From: Acinetobacter baumannii
GTDB lineage: Bacteria > Pseudomonadota > Gammaproteobacteria > Pseudomonadales > Moraxellaceae
Assembly (NCBI RefSeq): GCF_016508585.1
Contig: NZ_JADVOP010000028.1
Coordinates: 1 to 56,552, forward strand
DNA: 56,552 nt
Direction of reading: 5' to 3'
The notes below the pieces were generated by a model that was not told the origin of the DNA, searched no databases, and was given only the letters and a program-made list of their open reading frames with translations. The translations under genes and the position numbers were made by a program. This document shows, in pieces, positions 55,456-56,552 of this stretch (its first letter is position 1; each line of letters begins with the position of its first letter).

Positions 55456-56552
55456 ATGGCTAAGGCTAAGTTTGAACGTAATAAGCCACACGTAAACGTG
55501 GGTACAATTGGTCACGTTGACCATGGTAAAACAACTTTAACTGCTGCAATTGCAACAATCTGTGCAAAAACTTACGGCGGTGAAGCTAAAGACTACGCAG
55601 CAATCGACTCTGCACCAGAAGAAAAAGCACGTGGTATTACAATTAATACTTCACACGTAGAATATGATTCTCCAATCCGTCACTACGCTCACGTAGACTG
55701 CCCGGGACACGCCGATTATGTTAAAAACATGATCACTGGTGCTGCTCAGATGGACGGTGCAATCCTTGTATGTGCTGCGACTGACGGTCCAATGCCACAA
55801 ACTCGTGAACACATCCTTCTTTCTCGCCAAGTAGGTGTACCTTATATTCTTGTATTCCTTAACAAGTGTGACCTTGTTGATGATGAAGAATTACTTGAAT
55901 TGGTAGAAATGGAAGTTCGTGAACTTCTTTCTACTTATGACTTCCCAGGTGATGACACTCCAATCATCCGTGGTTCAGCACTTGCTGCGCTTAATGGTGA
56001 TGCTGGTCAATATGGCGAATCTGCAGTTCTTGCTCTTGTTGAAGCGCTTGACTCTTACATCCCAGAACCAGAACGTGCAATCGACAAAGCATTCTTGATG
56101 CCAATCGAAGACGTATTCTCAATCTCTGGTCGTGGTACAGTGGTAACAGGTCGTGTAGAGTCTGGTATCGTTAAAGTTGGCGAAGAAGTTGAAATCGTTG
56201 GTATTAAAGATACAGTTAAAACAACTGTAACTGGCGTAGAAATGTTCCGTAAACTTCTAGACGAAGGTCGTGCTGGCGAGAACTGTGGTGTACTTTTACG
56301 TGGTACTAAGCGTGAAGACGTACAACGTGGTCAAGTACTTGCTAAACCAGGTACAATCAAGCCGCACACTAAATTCGACGCAGAAGTATATGTACTTTCT
56401 AAAGAAGAAGGTGGTCGTCATACACCGTTCCTTAACGGTTACCGTCCACAGTTCTACTTCCGTACAACTGACGTAACTGGTGCAATCCAATTACAAGACG
56501 GCGTTGAAATGGTAATGCCAGGCGACAACGTTGAAATGTCAGTAGAATTGAT
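55456..56552 (+). CDS. tuf: Elongation factor Tu (cut by window end)
   Basis: About 365 codons present of a family length near 396; the gene runs off the right edge with no stop. G1 [15 protein letters not shown]3 [13 protein letters not shown]4 NKCDLVDD and the [12 protein letters not shown] switch region are all intact. Delivers aminoacyl-tRNA to the ribosome. The tRNA-Thr-Tyr-Gly-Thr cluster in front marks this copy as the tufB position. AGGAAGAG precedes the ATG. Confidence 0.98.
   Translation, partial: MAKAKFERNKPHVNVGTIGHVDHGKTTLTAAIATICAKTYGGEAKDYAAIDSAPEEKARGITINTSHVEYDSPIRHYAHVDCPGHADYVKNMITGAAQMDGAILVCAATDGPMPQTREHILLSRQVGVPYILVFLNKCDLVDDEELLELVEMEVRELLSTYDFPGDDTPIIRGSALAALNGDAGQYGESAVLALVEALDSYIPEPERAIDKAFLMPIEDVFSISGRGTVVTGRVESGIVKVGEEVEIVGIKDTVKTTVTGVEMFRKLLDEGRAGENCGVLLRGTKREDVQRGQVLAKPGTIKPHTKFDAEVYVLSKEEGGRHTPFLNGYRPQFYFRTTDVTGAIQLQDGVEMVMPGDNVEMSVEL

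Overview
The window looks like an Acinetobacter (Moraxellaceae) chromosome. The evidence is AT-rich DNA and a right half with an Acinetobacter-like gene order: kup, aqpZ, yggX-argH, algZ-algR-hemC-hemD-hemX-hemY, an H-NS gene, gspN-gspC-gspD, gph, trpE, and a tRNA-Thr/Tyr/Gly/Thr cluster feeding tuf. No 16S rRNA or species marker is present, so the genus is an inference from gene order and protein character.

The left 31 kb is an accessory island. It ends at a tRNA-Ser(GGA) gene (31007-31097, minus) with a P4-type tyrosine integrase just 3' of it. The partner att site is not in the window, so the island probably runs off the left edge. From left to right it holds: an inovirus Gp2-like replication-type protein and a small zinc-ribbon protein; a minus-strand set of small envelope proteins, including a 43-residue one; a strongly folded non-coding stretch (3781-4016); an unknown 371-residue gene and two tiny minus-strand ORFs; an ICE/phage-like DNA-processing module (DUF932, YqaJ-type exonuclease, a Cys-rich Gp3/'hydrolase or metal-binding' type protein, AlpA regulator) in which the three large genes each follow a short hairpin, T-tract and micro-ORF leader; a two-gene pair (cytosolic 355 aa plus four-helix membrane 194 aa) next to a complete type I restriction-modification system; a serine recombinase with two ParB-like proteins; a protein made of about five helix-turn-helix modules; and a type VI secretion cargo unit: VgrG, a PD-(D/E)xK nuclease effector resembling PoNe, and a DUF1910/DUF1911 (PoNi-like) immunity protein.

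Right of the tRNA-Ser gene the DNA is core chromosome: potassium uptake (kup), a secreted non-specific nuclease, aquaporin, an AraC regulator, a membrane fatty-acid-hydroxylase-like protein, arginine synthesis (argH) with an iron-trafficking protein, the AlgZ/AlgR two-component pair leading into haem synthesis genes, a thioesterase, an H-NS-type nucleoid protein, the start of a type II secretion set, an FHA protein, phosphoglycolate phosphatase, anthranilate synthase I, and the tRNA-tuf operon, with tuf cut by the window end.

The best candidates for undescribed biology are the 9541-11173 gene pair in the defence cluster, the multi-stem element at 3781-4016 with mutually exclusive pairings, the repeated hairpin/T-tract/micro-ORF leaders of the DNA-processing module, the recombinase-ParB-ParB trio, and the tandem-HTH protein.
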